Assembly: GCA_949316235.1 (NCBI GenBank)
Contig: OX438742.1
Span: forward strand, 11,841,315 to 11,905,314
Origin: Oegoconia quadripuncta
Taxonomy: Eukaryota > Arthropoda > Insecta > Lepidoptera > Autostichidae
Length of the DNA stretch: 64,000 nt
Direction of reading: 5' to 3'
Shown here: one piece after another, positions 21,892 to 34,129 of the stretch
Layout of the letters: each line of letters begins with the position of its first letter
Numbering within the stretch: the stretch's first letter is position 1
The notes under the pieces: generated by a model
The model's database searches: none
What the model was told of the DNA's origin: nothing
Seen by the model: only the letters and a program-made list of their open reading frames with translations
Translations under genes and position numbers: made by a program

Positions 21892-24800
21892 TTAAACATA
21901 CAACGCCGTCAAACATATAACACCCGTTGTTTTTCGTCGGGGGTTGAAAATAATCTAAATTCGTTATTTTGAGATTTAAGCTGTATCATACGCCATTGTA
22001 ATCAAAGAATTCTCAATAAAAGCTTGAAGTATGATGATAATTCATAGATTATTTTGTTGTAAATCCACAGATGCTTGTAATTATAATGAAATATACTGGG
22101 TCGGTCGATCTCTGCTCGTGTTGTCGCCATAATATTATAAGTTTACGGTTTGTACAAAACGAGTACAACATGGCGAGACTTTATTGCTTAGTAGTATTTT
22201 TAGTTAGTTGTAGAGCACTGTCATAGCATGACATTAAAAACAAAGGATTGCTTGTTCCCATTTAGACCATATTTTTAGAAGTCGTCAATCACGTTTTGAG
22301 GACAAATTCATTATTCTTAAGCGTAAAGTAAAAATGACGACCAACTTTATTTGAGTTAGTGCCTTTGACATAATGTATGTTAGAAATGTTTTTCTTTTGA
22401 TGCTTCTGTTCTTTTATTGAAGTAAAACTGTTTCTACATAAATACGTAATTATTAGTACCCAAAGTAGGTTGTGCTATTTTCTATGATTTACCGTGTATT
22501 ACAAAAATACCGTGAAAATTATACAGGAGAATGAATCGGTAACTAAAGAAAGTTTATTAAAGCTTTGCAGTATTCATTTTATTCTTGTCTAAATGTAAAC
22601 GAAGACTAATGTTTATATTGCAATCTATCCAAGGTAATCTAAATCTAATTGTGTACAGTAAAAACACTGGGGAAATAAAATGCAGCGTTCTGCGGATGTG
22701 AAGTGTGGTAGGTTGGCAGCTCCCGGCTGTAGGTGGTCGATATTCTGGGAGAAAAGAAAAACAAGCGAATCGCCCACGACTCTGCGGCTGACTCCAACCT
22801 GTTGGTATTCAGTGACTAACCCTTTACGCAATTCGGGTGACCTGTTTTTTTTTCAACGTGTACACCTGGATCGCCATGGAACTTATGCAATTACGAAATA
22901 TTTTTATTGAATAATTTTATGTGCCAGTCGGTTAACGAGTATTCGTACTGTTATTAGGTAGCTTTTAGGTGTGCAAAATCAGGAAAGTACCAAATGGGAC
23001 TCTGATAATGGATTTTCCAATTATTAATTATTTTATTACAATTTTAAAAAAAATTAAACGCAACCATCTAGAGTCTTTGACAATTGCATTAAATTCCGAA
23101 TTGCTCCGAAAATAACACATAATAAAAAACCGCAAAATAAGGTTTACTAAAGAAAAGAAGATAATGCATGCCTAACATTTTTTCTTCCATTTACATCTTA
23201 CTTCCAATGTTCATTAATTTTTCCCGAGTGATAGATGTAATTTTAAGCGTATTTTCGAAAATATCTCACTGACACGTTATAGAAAGTATATCATAGTAGG
23301 TATATATTTTTGAAATTGTGCTATAATAGCTTTCATATTATAATAAAAATTAGATTGACCCCTAAAACCCACATTTTACGTTTTTAACTAGTCTGTAATT
23401 CGTCAGACTGTGAAATAATTAGCGGTGAATTGACAGAAATCTATATTCCCATTTTTAGAATGGAAAATAAAAAGACCAGAGTATAGGGCCCTATACTAAA
23501 CCACGGAGCATGTGAGTATGAGAGTGTACGGGACGAGAGAGGTGTGTCAGCATCGTGTGGCAGTTCTGCCTACTCCTTCGGGATTTATGTATGAGTTAAA
23601 AAAGGGGAAAATACTTACACCTCTGAATTCATACTTTCATTGGACATCCCACAAAATAATGGCCTTAAAAATCTTTTATTTTGTTTTTTATTTTCATTCG
23701 CTAAAACTAAAATAACCTACATCAAATTTCCTTATTTTTCATGACTAAAATTCGGTGACTATAATTTGATATTTCTGGCAAATTTCAATTTCTATGCCAG
23801 TCTCGGGAAAGCTAGCTTTCAAAACACCGAGACACTCCATACATTTAAATAAATAAGTATTCCTGTCTTGTCAATTTTGGTAGAAAATACTAAAAGGAAT
23901 TGTTTTGTTGTGTCCCACTATACCGAATTATCTATTCTCTTCACTTCTTTTATTGGAACAAACCGTAAAATTATTTTCTCTTAGATCACACAATCAATAT
24001 ATCAGATAGTTATAGCTCTTAATGAAATAACATTTACTAGAATTTCCAGCAACGCTTTCGTTAAGAGGATTTGTCGTTATCCAGTTTGCAGTGGAATAGT
24101 TCGCATTTCAGAAATCGCTGCCGGGGAAATAGTTTCTTTCAGTTATTTCAGCCAATTAGCTAATAATCTCATTAAAACTCACCAACGTATGCTATTCTTC
24201 CTTATTAGGCTGAAATGACAGAAAAATGATATTGTTTTAAAGCGTCTCACAGATTCAGACACATCGCCAGACAATATAGAAGTTTGATTATAATGAAAGT
24301 CGAAATGCGTTTTGTGTAGGGACACACTTTAATGTAGTACTTCGGTTGCAGAATTGATTCTGTTCTTCAAAGGAAATGTTTGCGTTGACCCGCGAAATAT
24401 GATGCGCCGCAATGATTACCAGTGGTTTTAATATAGCTTCGTTCATATTAATACCTACTCAGCTCACCTAGAGACGGGCATCGTATAATTCCACGTCTAC
24501 CTGTGCAACGCGTGAGCCGGAGCAAATCCAAAATAGCATCCGACTACGTGCCACGTAAACATCTCCAGTTTCCCACTCTATTGTGATCGGATCACCTAAT
24601 TTTTTTCCAACATCAACTTTGGCACGAGTCTCAGAGTCATTGTCAATCGTTTTTATTTTATGACTATATAAAACTAAACTTAGGACCGTGCTCACAGTCC
24701 GCCATCGGCGGCCAACTGCGTCGTCATATTCGTCGTATGGCTAATAGACTTTAATCGCTTACGTTATCTCGATTGCTAATTCAAATAACGTATCCCATTC

Positions 24801-25044
24801 CTCGGTGATTCAGATATGTCTGGTATTCCCTTTTATTCTGGTATTCGAAATATAAATAGTTTTCATTTAAATTTTACATCGACTGGTGTACTGACGGCTA
24901 TCGTACGGAAATCTATATGGAAATAGTGCCTAGAAGTGAAACCGAATAATCTAAAAATTCGCTTTCAGGCCAACCTAACTACGCTAAAATAAATATGTCT
25001 GTATATGATACTGATGAAATGATAAATTGTTATTGAATATTTCT
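21892..25044. other. Unassigned AT-rich sequence
   Basis: No gene recognised. Frames at 22680-22910 (plus) and 24468-24695 (minus) have mixed composition but no domain, clear start context or splice structure. Confidence 0.35.
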
Positions 25045-25125
25045 TTGAGCAGGACTGATCGTTGTGAGGATCTTCAGGGGAGGCCTTGTTCCAGCAGTGG
25101 ACGTCTTTCGGTTGATATGATGATG
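25045..25125 (+). mobile_element. 3' end of a non-LTR retroposon
   Basis: 'ggggaggccttgttccagca', 'gtggacgtctttcggttgat' and the ATGATGATG tail form a common retroposon 3' end. Complements or relatives lie at 16622-16672, 28540-28592 and 45617-45650. Confidence 0.6.
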
Positions 25126-25127
25126 TT

Positions 25128-25163
25128 ATTTTTCAATGTTCTGATTACAGAACATTGAAAAAT
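25128..25163. repeat. 15-bp perfect inverted repeat
   Basis: 25128-25142 and 25149-25163 are perfect complements with a 6-nt loop. They directly follow the retroposon 3' end, so the hairpin may mark its insertion junction. Confidence 0.7.
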
Positions 25164-26850
25164 GTATATTTTAAAACTAACCAAATTGCATGAGTCAATT
25201 CTGCATCATGCAATCTGATTTCACGTCATACTTACATTCCAAGTTATTCCTCCATTGAACGTATTAAATCGGACCCAGCTACCCTTACATTGTAAGTATC
25301 AGAATAATGATGTACTTATGCAAATTATTGTAACTAATTGGTACTTATATGTAATATAAGAACTTGTTGGAAATTATTACGATATTTTCTAAGACAAAAT
25401 GCCAATCATGAAAATATCAGAAATATAAGATTGTTTTATTTAGTCGATTCACGTGGACGTAGGAGGTTCCCCCTCGCTCTCTACCCTATTTTTGCTTATT
25501 ACAAGGTAAAATAACTTGAGAACTTATGCTTTTTTCTTTATGACTGGCCTTTGCCAGCGACTTCATTCGCGTGGAATATCCAACGCAATTAAAGCGTCCA
25601 GTTCAACAACTTGTAGATAGCAGAATATGCTTTGTTCAGTCAAACAGAATTATTAATGGAATCCATTTAATTATTTTGAAATATGCGATAAACACATTTT
25701 TTCATTATATCTTTAATTTGAAATAAAGAATTCTCTTACAAATTAGTATACGTACAACTGAAAATATATTTCATGAAGCGTGACAAAGCGCTAACAAGAA
25801 GCATAAATTACATTCGTATTATTATTTTACCAAATAACTGAATTTGCTGATTTAACTTGTTAATTATAAAAATTTAAGTATGTAGTTTGGGTGTACATGA
25901 GCTTTAAAATTAATTCTGTTACACTTAAACGTGTTAAATATTATTGCAGGAGGCGTCCTGTTTACGGTTATTTATATCACTGGCAAAGTTAGTAAAGTGC
26001 ACCATTCAGCCAGTTGTGTACTATACGATTATGTATTCACCGTAATAATGTTGGTTTTGCCATACGATGTCGCTGGCAATTCCATTTCAAATGTACACAA
26101 CTCATACCTAGGTACCCAACTTGTTTCGCAGTCTGATTGGTTCTGTTACCAAGATAGTACCTACTACTACGTATTCTGTGCTGTCACGTCATTCTGTTCA
26201 TATAGACTGGATATTCAAATATAATAAATGTACATTTTATGATCTGATTTGCGTGTAAAATTGTTAAGACAAGCCTAAGTTGAGTCTTATTCTATATTAA
26301 TTTGTCAATGAATTTTTAATATTGCAAGAATTTTTATTGTTTAATATTACTTTAATTTACGTATTAAGAGACATTCACCAGTAAATATTTATACATAAAA
26401 CGATTATAAATTTTAAGTGCTAAAAAGACATGTGTATCTCATTTACTTTTGACTAGGGCTTACATAACAGGTTAGGAGCTGTTAGTGAAAGTTGTGAATA
26501 AATGAAGTGAATTCACTGATGTATTTAATTCTAATTGAGTTTAATTCGATCTTGTCACCTTATAAGCTATAGGTACAAGTACAATAATAATACAAAATGT
26601 ATGGACAGTACAACTCAAATTTATAATGATACTTATATATTGTGTGGGGTGGATGATGCGTAGCTCGTTATTTTCATAAGTATCTAGCCAATTAGGAGTA
26701 AATTTACTGAAGTTTAATACCGTTGTTGTGCGAGGGGGTGCTGTTTACGAAATTTATTTTCCATGATTTTGTGAGTAATGAACGAAGAACTGTCTACGAA
26801 CAAAGAATTTTTTTGCTTTTAATATTAATATCTAAACTCTCAGTTTATTT
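25164..26850. other. Unassigned sequence with an RTE-type scrap
   Basis: 25551-25600 includes 'cagcgacttcattcgcgtgg', the start motif of the RTE-type tail also seen at 49068-49090. The frames at 25931-26224 and 26723-27028 are hydrophobic chance frames. Confidence 0.35.
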
Positions 26851-27075
26851 CACAACAACAGCCTATAAAAGTCCACTACTGGACATAATCCTCTTTCATG
26901 GAAGTATTTTCGTCGCTGTCATTATAGGTTTCGCCCTAACCACCACACTGCAAAGGGCAGGCGGGTTGGCGATCCACGTCTGGTTAAAATATTCACTTCA
27001 AGCATTATGGGGGAAGCCGTCAAGCTAAGGGGGCGGGTGGTGGAGTTAAGCCGTCGAGCCCAGGGGGGGTAAGCT
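26851..27075 (-). mobile_element. Degraded retroposon 3' region
   Basis: 'cacaacaacagcctataaaa' and 'gtccactactggacataatc' are the complement of a retroposon 3' end. It is followed by about 200 bp of GC-richer sequence with two G/C-rich runs (27009-27070). No complete element was seen. Confidence 0.4.
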
Positions 27076-27419
27076 GGCTTTAACTTTGCTTGCTCGGATA
27101 GCTGAATATCTCACTGAATAATTATTATACTCAGGAAACTTCACCTCTTAGTTAGTCCAATCAACGAGGTGGAAAATGCTTCGTTACTTAAACTTTGTAG
27201 ATAAAGTGGAGTTTACATATACAAAACTAAAGGCACAACCACAGAGTTGCAACGGTAGTTATTCTTGATACAACAATCACTATACCAAGTAGCCAGCCAA
27301 GCGATAGGCAATGAGAAAAAACAGATTGATCAAGTAATCGAAGCGACAGGAAGTGCGTGTTGACTGACTAAGAAATTATTATTAGCTATTGTTAATCTGA
27401 GATGAATACGTTACATATT

Positions 27420-27779
27420 TTTTTATGCACAACGGGTTGGTACTTGACCTCAATCACACCTGATGTTAAGTGAAGATGAGATCGAAGGTGGAAGCGTACT
27501 GACCCGGAAACCCCAACACATTTGGAGGACTGGCTATTGTAACGATTGCGTTATCTCGATAGGGAACGTTATTGTCCCATCACTAATTGTTTCTCTAATG
27601 TACATCACTACTAGAAAACGGTAGGTGGGGTGAGGAATGCGAAGGTCGGAATTTGATTGACATTTAAAATGCCCTACCACCAACCAAACCGAGTACTTAA
27701 ACATGTACCCCGTTGGGGATCGAACCCGCGCCCTCCAAATCGTAAACCCAATGTTGTTTACATTGAGCCACGGAGGCGG
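27420..27779 (-). mobile_element. Family A SINE with a replaced middle
   Basis: The 3' end (27420-27540) and the tRNA-like head (27700-27779, B box GGTTCGATCCC on the minus strand) match family A. The segment of about 120 bp at 27538-27655 does not match the middle of the other copies, so it was replaced or the copy is chimeric. Confidence 0.65.
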
Positions 27780-27830
27780 CTATTATTACGATTGACAAAT
27801 AGTCCATAATTAAAGTCGATCCATTCAGGT

Positions 27831-28030
27831 GCTGTGTCGTTTCGGCACGTAAAAAGAATAGAACCAATCCGTTTCTTCCAGTGGGTGTCGTAAAGGCGGC
27901 TGGGGGCTTACTAAAGAATATTTAAAGATGTATACATGCGCATTTCTGTATATTTCGAAAGGTGAACCGTGGATGTTGTTTCAAGCATTACATTTTGACT
28001 TTGGGATATATATCTGACTACCCCATTTGG
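27831..28030 (+). mobile_element. Family C repeat copy
   Basis: 'gtttcggcacgtaaaaagaa', 'ggtgtcgtaaaggcggct', 'gaaccgtggatgttgtttca' and the ending 'gactaccccatttgg' match the family. A mariner-like element begins about 20 bp downstream. Confidence 0.7.
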
Positions 28031-28050
28031 TCATCGTAATCTCATACATA

Positions 28051-28398
28051 TTAGGTCTTTACCTATGAAATTGGAGATTTTTTTCTTCGTTAATCATAAT
28101 GTACCAACTCCTACGATTCTATAGCTATTTCCAAAATTGTTTTTTATTTGGAAAATAGAATATACTTTCAAGGTTTCACATGAAATATTATTTAATGTCT
28201 GAGCTAAATCACATAATAAAAAAAAGCTTGAACACAGCGTCCTTTCACGAGCTTCCAATATTATTTCTTAGATTCGCAGGAACTTTTATAAAGCGGTTAC
28301 TTTGAAAAATTAACACTGCCTATATTTAACTTAATGTTATCCAATAATATACACAAAGTATAGCTAAATTTGCATTTGCCGTTCCCAAAAAAATTTCA
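28051..28398. mobile_element. Mariner-like miniature element, copy 2, truncated
   Basis: It begins TTAGGTCTTTACCTATGAAA and is the approximate reverse complement of 9540-9890 over its whole length. The far terminal repeat is missing, with homology ending near 28398. It has no coding capacity. Confidence 0.65.
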
Positions 28399-28858
28399 AA
28401 GGAATTATTGTTAAGCCGCGTCACCCGATGTCTTGTCTCCGTTCACATCACTTTCTCAGCAAATCATGTCTTTCGATAGTACTTTATCACATTGTTGAAC
28501 TCAGTAATAAATATCTAGTTAGTTGGCTAAATAAAAATTATCATCATCATCTGATGATGATAATTTTCCACTGTTGGACAAAGACATCCTCCAAAGATAA
28601 AAAAATCCTTTTTGGATAATTCGTTCAGTCCTGGGGAAATTTAATTTGTGCTATGCAGGCTTTAAAGGCTGTTTCAGACTGTACTTATGTAAATCCGTTC
28701 GAATGCTCAGAGGGCTTAATTACCTGTTAATTGTTTCCACGCCTGTAGTGACTGTAACGGCAGTGTAGAAGAGGGACAAACATTTCTTTGAATTTTCCAA
28801 CCCCACTGGCAATTCATATCAGCGACAAGAGTAATACGTCATACATGGAGCAATTAAG

Positions 28859-29147
28859 AAAACCTGCCAAGTGCGAGTCGGAGCTCTGGTTCCATTCAGC
28901 TCTAACAATAATCGGTATCAATAAATATATATATATATATATACCCTACATATAGTAGGTAGGTAAATAAGAAAAAAGTATACGTATTACATTGACTGAA
29001 TCCATCCGTATTTGGGTCGCCATTTTTTTACATCTATACCAAATTGAAATTATCTACTTCAAATATTTTCTGAAACCAGCGGCTACAACAAACGGACAGA
29101 CAGACAAACGGGATGACACCGAGATGATTCCATGAGGGTTTATACAA
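28859..29147. mobile_element. Copy of the 'acctgccaagtgcg' repeat
   Basis: It starts ACCTGCCAAGTGCGAGTCGG and ends with 'aacggacagacagacaaacg' and 'ccatgagggttta'. An (AT)n run at 28925-28944 lies inside. It is shorter than the copy at 11951-12343. Confidence 0.6.
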
Positions 29148-29819
29148 TAATATTATTCTATATAATATTTTTATTACGGAACACCAAAAACATTTCAGAA
29201 ACAATTGATGCAATTTTAGAAATTCCTCCAGGTGTTCCACTAATTGCTTCACTACGTCCGGAGACCATCGCCCGGCAATTAATCGTTCAAAAAAATTTAC
29301 TGCACCTTAATGGCACCTTCAGTGAGCACATAATAGTGTTCACAGTTGAGCGAGCCGCCTCTTCATTAACACCGTACGCGAGCCAGGAAATTAAACACTC
29401 ACAGGCTGGCAATTTAACAGCAGTCGCTTCCACTTTCCTGTGACAGTGAGACAAACTGGCTCATTCAGAATACAGGATATTCTGTTAATGCTTGCTTCGT
29501 TCTGCTGTTGACGCCTACAGTATGAAGTGGGAATTTTGCTTCGATTTTAACGTTAACATTTCATATTTCTTCATACATATTTTCACGTAAACGTGATAGT
29601 AGTGTCGAAAATAAATTCACTTAGTAGTCCACACGATGCACGTCTGAATATTATTGAAATCGTATTTTTGAAACGTTATTTTGTATTGAGTGTTTTTAGG
29701 TTGAGGCTTTTATGTGCATGTATTATTGTATAATTAAAGTATAATTCGGATCTATCATGATATTTAAAGCAAGTTTTTTTTTTCATATTTGTACAGATTG
29801 CCTATGCGCAGCTAGTAAA
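29148..29819. other. Unassigned sequence
   Basis: 29180-29460 is GC-richer and appears single-copy. A 103-codon plus-strand frame at 29132-29443 crosses it but begins in the flanking repeat and shows no domain. I do not call it a gene. Confidence 0.35.
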
Positions 29820-29900
29820 TAGTTTCGGCACATAAAAAGAATAACACCAATCTGTCTCCTCCCGTGGGTGTCGTAAAGGCGACTTATACTTACTAATTCA
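29820..29900 (+). mobile_element. Family C repeat, 5' fragment
   Basis: 'agtttcggcacataaaaaga' and 'gtgggtgtcgtaaaggcgac' match the family start, and the rest is missing. Confidence 0.6.
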
Positions 29901-32077
29901 TGATTAATGGTAGTACATGATGCCTCACTAAAATAACACAATGTGTGATTGTGGATACCTATACGTGCGCGAAACACCCTACCTACCCCTATTTGTAGGT
30001 ATCGATAGCAAAAATAAGTTTAAAAACGTATAATATTTTCCAAGAGTATTTATCTAGAAACGTCTAGAAATTTCACTCGAATTGAAGTAGAGGAAAGTTA
30101 CGAGCTCTAATCCTGCAACTATTCCAATTAGCAAATAGCCTCGGGTCGGAGAATATCGGATAACGGCGCTGCTGCCATAAGGTTTCAAAAGCAAGTTTAT
30201 TTTTATTTCCGAGGAAAAACGAGAGGATTTATTTTCACATCGAGCTTTAACGAAGCCGTTGCAATAAACACGTGTAATATTTAAGTTTCTCCGCAGAATT
30301 TTGCGTCATAAGCTCGTTGGTACAGTAATAACTCTCCCCCCTGTACCCCGTGCATAAGACATCCCCTACGTCGACTCCTGCATTACAGTACCAAAATAAA
30401 CTCGCAAAATGCGTCAGCGAGTATATGATCTCACGATTACTTACCAGAATAATTTTGTTTGCTTGCACGGCAGATGAATCAATGTAATAAACGGTGACCA
30501 TTCCTTACCCTTCTTTAGTGATGCACCGGTTTAATTTAGGAAGATGATTCTCAAGGCATTTGGCGTCGGAACGTAGCGGGTGTTTACGAGTAGAATATGC
30601 TTCATTGCAACATCACTGTTTTGTGGTATGGTACGGTAGTTTCATAGCTCATATCTTATTTTAAGATGTATTCCATGTCCCTATTGTTAAGAACAACTAC
30701 GACATACTTAGCTAGTTTATGCAATGTAGTGGAGTTTTCGTAGGGAATTTTAAAATTTTGAGGTCATGTTTTATTAAATGTCTCCAAGGATCGCACTGAA
30801 AATGATTTTCTAGGAAATAAAACGATTTTCTGATAGCTTCGGCATGAGCGATGGAAAATCAAGTTAAAGACTCCACTATACGGCAATATTTCGCCCGGGG
30901 GACCAATTATTGAAGCGACGCTCTCGATAACCCGTGCAGCTATGAGTAATTGGTTCATCAGTTTCAGTTTGGTTATTTTGCGAGTATTTTGCCCGTATTT
31001 TGTATATATTTTGCAATATTTGCCCGTATTACACGAACAAAAGTTGTCAGGAATACTTATAATGTAGGTCGGTAGGGGTTTATAAAGAGGACCCGATTGA
31101 CAATCAGCGCATGTATGACTGGTATTAAAATAGCACAAAGATTTGAATTAAAATCCGTTCTGGCTGTGTTGTATAATGTTTAAATATGTAAGACGTCAGG
31201 ACTAAATAATTTTGACTGTGACTTTCCTTTTTTAACGAAACGAAAAGCGACGGGTGTTATATGTTTGATGGCGTTGTGACTGTGTGTGTCTAGCCTTTGG
31301 TATCACAGTCATTTGAGTAGAGCATATAATTAACAATTAATTACTAGCAGCGTTATTGTGGTAAACGTAAATATACTTCAATCAGTCAGCGTGGCGACAG
31401 GGTACCAATTTCTAACATTCTACAATTCGCTCATCAAAAATTGTACATCTCACATGAACCGCATGGGTCACAATCCATCACGCTATGGACCACCATAATG
31501 GCGAGTGTCTGTAAGCTGCCTGTGGCGGTAGTAATCGGTAGCGAATCATTTCGGATCGTCAAAATAATTGGCCTAGTCCTAGACCATTATGATGGCCAAT
31601 AGTCAAAACTCCAAAGATTTTATTTCATAGGATGAAATATCACTTGAAATTAAAATTACTGCTCATTCACAACGGTGACTCTCCACTGAAGAAGGAGCGA
31701 GAAACCAAGGGTTGATGTTTTTTTAAGTAAATTTTGGGTTACAATTTGTAATTCGACATAACAAGGAAATAAATACTATGTTGTATAATTAGATAGAATT
31801 TAATAGGCCTAATTTATGTCAGCGACAAGCGGCCGAGAAATGGTGGTCGTTTTACCATAGCCCAGTAACTGCAAACGCGCACGTCCTATTTAAAAATCGA
31901 GAACATTTGCAATCCGTTTGTCGGTGCAAAATGAAACGTTTGGAAGGATCCGCGCTATCGATAATCGGCCGCGAGCGTTCACTAGAGATAGAAAGGACGT
32001 TTGTAAATAATATAAATGGATATATTGATATAGTTGCTTACTGTGGAACTAGATGGCGCTGTGTGTATGTCTAGGGA
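29901..32077. other. Unassigned host sequence left of the provirus
   Basis: No gene or repeat recognised. The minus-strand frame at 30764-31138 (124 codons) has no recognisable domain and no supporting splice or promoter signal. Confidence 0.35.
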
Positions 32078-32080
32078 TAT

Positions 32081-32115
<35 letters not shown>

Positions 32116-32118
32116 TTC
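32078..32118 (+). repeat. (TTTA)n microsatellite
   Basis: About ten TTTA units in a row, ending 11 bp before the left end of the provirus. It could be the tail of an older retroposon beside which the provirus landed. Confidence 0.85.
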
Positions 32119-32125
32119 CGTGCTT

Positions 32126-32129
32126 CGCT
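32126..32129 (+). repeat. Target site duplication, left copy (CGCT)
   Basis: CGCT abuts the left LTR. The same four bases abut the right LTR at 39667-39670. A 4-bp duplication is usual for errantivirus-type integrases. Confidence 0.8.
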
Positions 32130-32404
32130 AATTACGAAGGCCACTGCCGGAGGACCCAAAAAAAACCAAAATTACTTTAACTAATTTAATTAAAAAATAG
32201 AAATTACAATTGAATAACTATACTAAAATTATGTCTAACGCAAATCGATGCTAGATTTACAATGATGATAATACGATACGGGTCGGTCGGGCATCGGGTG
32301 TCGTCAGGCGGCAGCGTTCCGCTGACTCCGCAAGTAGGCTCGTGTGCATTGTGTATTGGGTCGGTGCATTGCCAGCTCTTTACCTAATGCTAGGTATTAT
32401 AACA
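32130..32404 (-). repeat. 3' LTR (left copy on the plus strand)
   Basis: 275 bp, identical to 39392-39666 except at 32208. In element orientation it begins TGTTATAATACC directly after the polypurine tract and ends CGTAATT, so it does not have the canonical TG..CA ends. Confidence 0.95.
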
Positions 32405-32415
32405 CCTCCACCCTC
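32405..32415 (-). other. Polypurine tract (plus-strand primer of the element)
   Basis: In element orientation GAGGGTGGAGG lies immediately before the first base of the 3' LTR. This is the expected position and composition for the RNase H-resistant primer that starts second-strand synthesis. Confidence 0.8.
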
Positions 32416-32425
32416 AGAGCAGCAA

Positions 32426-33457
32426 CTATTTGAGAACTTTGTGAGAAAATGTTGCTGGAATCTGTATCTGGGGTTCAGGCCTTCCTGGCTTAGCATAATG
32501 ATGTTCCTTAGGGGCATCTTCCGTTGGATTCCTTTTTGGTTCATGACATAAGAACTTATATTTTCGAAGTAATGTGCAAGCAATGAGTGCGAGTGCACCG
32601 AATAGCGCCCCGTAGAATGGTATCGTCGTATGATATAGGGTCGTAGGCGTCGTAGTCTCGAGCTGTAGGCTTGGTTGTAGCATTACTCTATCTTGAACGG
32701 TGTGTAGCTTTTTCAAGTTGATTGAGTTGAGATGAACTGTAGATGTGGTCGGATGCTGTGTTTCAGTCTTATATGAAATCTTCGTTATTTTCAGGGGTTG
32801 GCCTTTTATCTTATCATTAGCGTTGCTGATTGTGAACTCATTAGTATGCAGGACGCAGTTAACTGGAATGGTAACTAGATAGCTCCCTTGTATCACGTTG
32901 GAATCTTCTCTTCCGCAAATAGTGTGGATTCTTGTTTGCTGTGGCAATGAGATAGTGTAATGTTTCTCGTCCAATTCTTCCATAGCGTTCTTAGAAAGGG
33001 TGATGGCTGTCAACTCGCATGTTTTCTGAAGAGTTTGGTTTAAAATTAGATCCTGAATGCAGTCTGGATGAAGTCTGAGTTGGTGAGTCAGCTTTCCTTC
33101 GCAGAGATACCGATTGTTGTACTTCGGACATTCTGTCTCAATGTACACGAATGCCTTCCTGTTTGTTGCTATAAAAGGATAGGGAGGAATGAGAGCCTGG
33201 TTTTGCCTATTAGGGATTATAGCTAACTTGTAGAAATTAAATATGTCTTTAGAGACAATGGGAAATTTAAACATTATGACAATTCGTTTTCCAGAATAGT
33301 AGTAACCCGGTTTCATTATATCGTAATATTCCCTAAATTCTAGTTCTATAATTTCGTCGCTGCCATATATAATCTTAAGCTTACTTAACATTTTACTGAT
33401 TATATCTATTCCTATCATAGAATGGTGAGTGCTGGAGGCTCTAATGAATGCCAGCAT
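32426..33457 (-). pseudogene. env: env, downstream piece (Env ectodomain C-terminal part and membrane anchor)
   Basis: An open stretch of 343 codons from an internal ATG. It is the C-terminal portion of an errantivirus-type Env, the glycoprotein family related to baculovirus F proteins. Cysteines cluster at residues 110-201 (for example C110, C119, C133, C147, C181, C201), consistent with a disulfide-bonded ectodomain. A hydrophobic segment at about residues 277-297 is the likely membrane anchor, followed by a basic and Pro-rich cytoplasmic tail of about 46 residues. It ends 10 bp before the polypurine tract. It is in a different frame from the upstream piece (33463-34129), so as sequenced the glycoprotein would be truncated. 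The ATG here is an internal Met, not a likely real start. Confidence 0.85.
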
Positions 33458-33462
33458 ATTCT

Positions 33463-34129
33463 CTATTCTAAATAATTCTCGAAGGATGTCGCTATATTTT
33501 CGGTTAATATAGCTAAAAGCTGAGCGAACTTAGCGTATTTGATTAAGCTGGTCTCTCTATATGCATCCTTGTCAAGAAGAAGCTGTAATGTGCTATTAAT
33601 CTTATTTTGATTTTTCACAATCTGAGAGGTTATATTGCTATGGTAGTCCATCCATTCCTTACTAATACTAATGTGACTATTAAATTTATTGACAATTCGG
33701 TTTTGATTACTCTGAAGGAGTTTAATCGCGTTATTGAAAACTATGGCATCTGAATGGTCTAAATTACCGGTGATACTTTTGATCATGGAACCTAAACCGT
33801 CTACAAGGCCTCTCCTTACACGATTAGGTTCTAGAGTTTCTAATTGGTGTAGGACTTTAGTCAGTTTGTTGTTAAGGTAGTCAATCTGTAATTCGTAAAG
33901 TGCATATGTGTCGTTTACAAGTAGTTGTTTGAAATTTAGTAGATGAGCTTGTAATATAGTCACTTCCTCTTTCACATCGTCGAGTTCTATGTATTGTAGG
34001 AATGTATGGTAGTGAGTTACAAGTCTGGTTGATCCAAGTTTGAATGGTAGAAGTCCGGGTCCATCGTCTAGACTCTCAAGTCTTATCTCCTGGGCGGCCA
34101 CCAGCGGAACCATCAATACCAGTAGACTC
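33463..34129 (-). pseudogene. env: env, upstream piece (signal peptide end, furin-type site, fusion region)
   Basis: The open frame spans 33463-34146, but the real 5' end is probably the splice acceptor at 34130/34131, so exon 2 would begin at 34129. Just inside is a hydrophobic run (LLVLMVPLV) that reads as the core of a signal peptide. An RVRR furin-type site at about 33811-33822 precedes a Gly-rich hydrophobic stretch of the kind used as a fusion peptide. Helical heptad-like sequence follows. A TAG stop at 33463-33465 ends the frame, and the rest of Env continues in another frame from just beside it. One or two bases gained or lost there, or an assembly error, would explain the split. Overlap with the pol 3' end is 34076-34129. 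Confidence 0.85.

Noticed and set aside
29132..29443. A 103-codon plus-strand frame with a hydrophobic start
   Set aside because: It begins inside a dispersed repeat, has no domain, and has no splice or promoter support.
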